DNA from: Patagioenas fasciata
Lineage: Eukaryota; Chordata; Aves; Columbiformes; Columbidae
Assembly: GCF_037038585.1 (NCBI RefSeq)
Contig: NC_092520.1
Location: forward strand, 194,687,604-194,751,603
Direction: 5' to 3'
DNA length: 64,000 nt
Shown here: in pieces, positions 60,714-64,000 of the stretch
Numbering within the stretch: position 1 is the stretch's first letter
How the letters are laid out: each line of letters starts with the position of its first letter
The notes under the pieces: model-generated
Told to the model about the DNA's origin: nothing
The model's input: the letters and a program-made list of their open reading frames with translations, nothing else
The model's database searches: none
Made by a program: the position numbers and the translations under genes

Positions 60714-63700
60714 AAATGAGGAGGATGAATGGTAGTAATCCAGCCCTTGCCTCTACATCATGTCCATGACTGTGTAGTCTGCACATGCTTCTCAAAATCC
60801 CATGGTTCATATCTTCTGGTAAAAGATCTTTTCCTCAAGTTTTAAATCTCTTGTTTCTCTTCCATAGCAAAAAAAAAAAAAAAAAAAATCTAGCTTTTTT
60901 TTTTATTTTGAGCTTTCTCACTGGTGATCGTGGTGGTAGGTATAAAACTGTTCACTACATGACATACTCTGGCACGTGGCCTCCAACCAGCAATTCCCAA
61001 AAATTCCAGGAAAGCCAAATTTCAAAAGATAGATAATAGTAAAGTTAAGAAGGAAGTAAAAAGTAAAGAAGGAAGAAATTGAATATCTAGGAAAAGGGAA
61101 AGTTATTCTATGTGGTATGAGCATTTTTTGCCTTTACCAGTATGTTACAGAACTCCAAAGAGCTTTTTACAGGGTAGGTAGAAATACATTTTACTTCTTA
61201 TCAGGCTCATACAGAACTTTGTGTTCATGTTTAAAAAAAATATTTTGAGAGAGGAATGACTTGCTTCTCTTAATTCTTAATTTTCTTGATTAAGCAAGCT
61301 TGACTGGCTTACCTGGCAGTAGGAGACATCTCAGTGTGTGCTTTCATTGTCCCACAATCACCTCAGATAACAAGTTACCCCCAAAACCTTTCCAGGGGTG
61401 TGTCTAGTGTAGACAGTGCTCCTGACTATGTTTCAAAACTTTTGATATTTTAAGTAAAAGTCCAGCACATGAAGTGATGTAAGCTTTGTAAATAGAAATA
61501 ACAATTAAAGATGATAAAGTTACTGAGGGGGTGGGAAGGGATAAAATCTTATAAAACACCTCCAATATTACAGATATCAGAAAGCGAATAAAAATAAGAG
61601 ACTATTGGAGCCTTAGAATTTTTAATACAATTTTTTATTTGTCAGATCTTTACTAATGACTATTTGAACAGCTTAAGCTGACAATTCTTCCCCTTTCTCT
61701 CTTTGGCATAGCTTTTTCTATCTTTATCCATTTCCTTTACTTTCCAGTAAAATGTTTGAGTAAACCAAAAGTGTATTAAATTCCAGGATATCCGAAAACA
61801 CCAGTATTTTTACAAATATTAGTTTACTCCTGTGTTGTCTTCATATAACTTTGAGAATATTTTTTCTTAGGAATACCTACTGATTATCTTTTCAGTATCT
61901 AGGCAATTTATATTGAAGATTGTTTTTTCCCTTTTTCTTCTGTTTCATTTTGCTTGTAAGGGTTTCTGCAACTCCATTATAACAGCATGTGCTGTCATAA
62001 GTTCATCTTCCAAAACTAATGATGCCTTTTGGACTTTTCAGAGTTGCTTTGGGTTTTGGAGATACTTTGACACCACACATGCTACAAATAAGAGCTACAG
62101 ACAGAACTACATATCAAACACACCGTGAGTTCAGGCAGCACAACCCAATAGTCCCAGCCATTTCCAGTTAGATATGTGGTCCCTATGAAATCAAACCTCT
62201 GAACTGTGCCAAATTTCTACGCTTTCTGATTTGTGCCAGTGTAAATCCTTGATAACCCTATTACAACTGAAGTGTATTGGCTGTATCTTACTTCTTGTTA
62301 ATACAGAAGACTGAAAACATTTGCACAGTAAGAAACAACAATTGTAAATTCAGCCCTTATTCCTGAGCAAAATGTTGTTTTATATAAAAGACTATATTCA
62401 TTTCAGCTTTTACAAGATTTATAAGCCAAACCCCCTCAGAATTCCTCAAGAGAAAATGCAAGGGTGATGTTTAAGACAACTACTAATTTCTTTCTTGTAA
62501 ATTCACATATTTTATGTGGGTGGGCCAAGATAAAGACCCTGTGTATATCTATGCAGTAGATCAGCTCTCTCTTAGATTCATAAGTGCATGCTTTCACAAG
62601 TGTAGGCTTAAGAAATTTTTCACTCTGTGCTGGCCACCAACTACTACTGGAATGTGTAGCATGTTGTTGGACATTCTCAGTCGAGTCAAATAAAATCCTT
62701 GGGATTTTTATATTATTTCAGGTGTTTTTTTAAAGACCACAAGTTAAAAATGACAGAAGACAGCACTTCTATACACCCCTTGAAAACTTTCTACTGAGTT
62801 TATAGTCTAGCCTCTTGTTCATTCACTGCAGAGGTGTACATTGGTGAATCAGTATTCAATAGCACGAATTAGAATCTTAGATTTGACCCCTTATGTATCT
62901 GTAAGGTTCCTGTTGATGTTGGTGGATTACAGATATTTAACATAGCAAAGAATATTGTCATGTCCAGCTGCAAGAGAATTCCAGTAGATAGTTATTTGAA
63001 CTCTTTTGAAATTCCCCAAAGACATATTTCTTGCTGGAAAAGGTAAACATTTCTCTTTCAAAGAATAAGAAACTTAAGTTTGTACTGAAAATTGTATACA
63101 GAACTGGAAAGTAAATTTGTGCCTTAAGATCAAATGTAACCTTCGTTATTGATCTGTGATAAGTACTTCCTCAGTTTAAAAGTATTTAAAAATATTTAAA
63201 TATGTTTATATTGCTGTTCTTTCTTCTGCTGCCATTGCTCTACTTAGATGCTAATCTGTGGCTCTGATAAGCAATAAAGCCTGTGTAGTGTCATGAAAAA
63301 CCAAGAAGCTAGAGACCTAGTTAAATTAAATGTCATTTATACACATAAACATTAAAAAGGAACAAGTCAGGTCCTTTGTCCATAGATATTAGACCAATAT
63401 CACCACCTTAAGAAACAATTTGGCCTTATAAAATTGTTGGAATCAGACACAATTCGCAGTCCTCTCTGCCCCAAGCACTGATACAGCCAGACACTAACAC
63501 CAATTCCAGTACTTGTTCCAGCACCATAAACTTGCTTAGACATCAGGGAAAAAGAATGTGTGAGAGTACAAAGCAAAATGCACTTGTACTCTACATCTGA
63601 TGCTCTCTTAATGTGGCCTTGATGGGAATCTGGAGCCTATTGTGCAAGGTGCTTAACAAATAGCAGGAGACAGTCCTTGTATTGGTTCAGAGGCGTACAA

Positions 63701-64000
63701 CTAACCCATTGGCCTACACATGACACTTGACAATTTCACCCCTTATTTTCCAAATAATTTTCTTAATGAAATGAACCGTTAAGACCAGTGCACGGATCTG
63801 AACTGTATATAGCACACTACCTAGCAATGCATTTTAGAGCATGAGAAATGGGAATGTGTTCAGGCATCTGTGAACAGAAATTGCAAGTTGTGGAAAATAA
63901 ACCCCTTTGTCCTAAAGAGCTTTCAAGCAATAATTCACTCTTATAGAAAGGTCTTTCCTAAGGTCATGCTACCTTTATTTCATAATCCCAGAACACAGCA
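60714..64000. other. non-coding right flank
   Basis: About 3.3 kb of AT-rich DNA with an A-run at 60869-60888 and no gene, RNA gene or recognisable mobile element that I can support. Confidence 0.5.

Noticed and set aside
1..64000. CRISPR arrays, bacterial-type operons, rRNA or tRNA genes
   Set aside because: No regularly spaced repeats, no cloverleaf-like or rRNA-like sequence, and the overall character is a vertebrate nuclear genome.

Overview
The window looks like avian nuclear DNA: AT-rich, CpG-poor, mostly non-coding sequence. The main evidence is a set of CR1 LINE retrotransposons (four elements, one split in two) and two decayed solo LTRs whose sequences I recognise from memory as widespread bird LTR families. 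No host protein-coding gene can be established, so most of the window reads as intergenic or long-intron sequence. The species cannot be fixed from the sequence alone.

Layout: 291-1436 is a decayed ~1.15 kb solo LTR with internal repeat modules, and 6946-7555 is a second ~0.6 kb solo LTR of another family. From 7556 to 22018 there is non-coding DNA with simple repeats. The centrepiece is 22019-29815, a nested pair of CR1 elements. An old, heavily mutated minus-strand CR1 (22019-22516 plus 27258-29815) is split by a young, nearly full-length plus-strand CR1 (22516-27257). From 29816 to 64000 the sequence is again non-coding, with an internal CR1 fragment (41308-41790, minus), a 28-copy TTTTC microsatellite (44678-44817), two short tandem duplications, a 5'-truncated CR1 (60141-60713, plus) and several unproven exon-like or conserved-element-like blocks.

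The young CR1 has everything expected of an autonomous LINE. It has a CpG-rich 5' region made of two tandem ~238-bp monomers (the second incomplete), an ATG-free leader, ORF1 (zinc-knuckle-like cysteines, coiled coil, esterase-like domain) and ORF2 (APE endonuclease followed by reverse transcriptase). It ends in the CR1-type 8-bp microsatellite. Its only obvious coding lesion is one in-frame TGA between the endonuclease and reverse-transcriptase parts, where the older copy has TGG (Trp).

The observation most worth following is at the ORF1/ORF2 junction. ORF1 ends T-TTA-AAC-TAG, so a canonical -1 slippery heptamer (TTTAAAC) abuts the ORF1 stop in the right register, and ORF2 lies in the -1 frame. 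The same heptamer and stop are kept in the old copy. This suggests that CR1 may express ORF2 by programmed -1 frameshifting instead of independent initiation; that is an inference and untested here.
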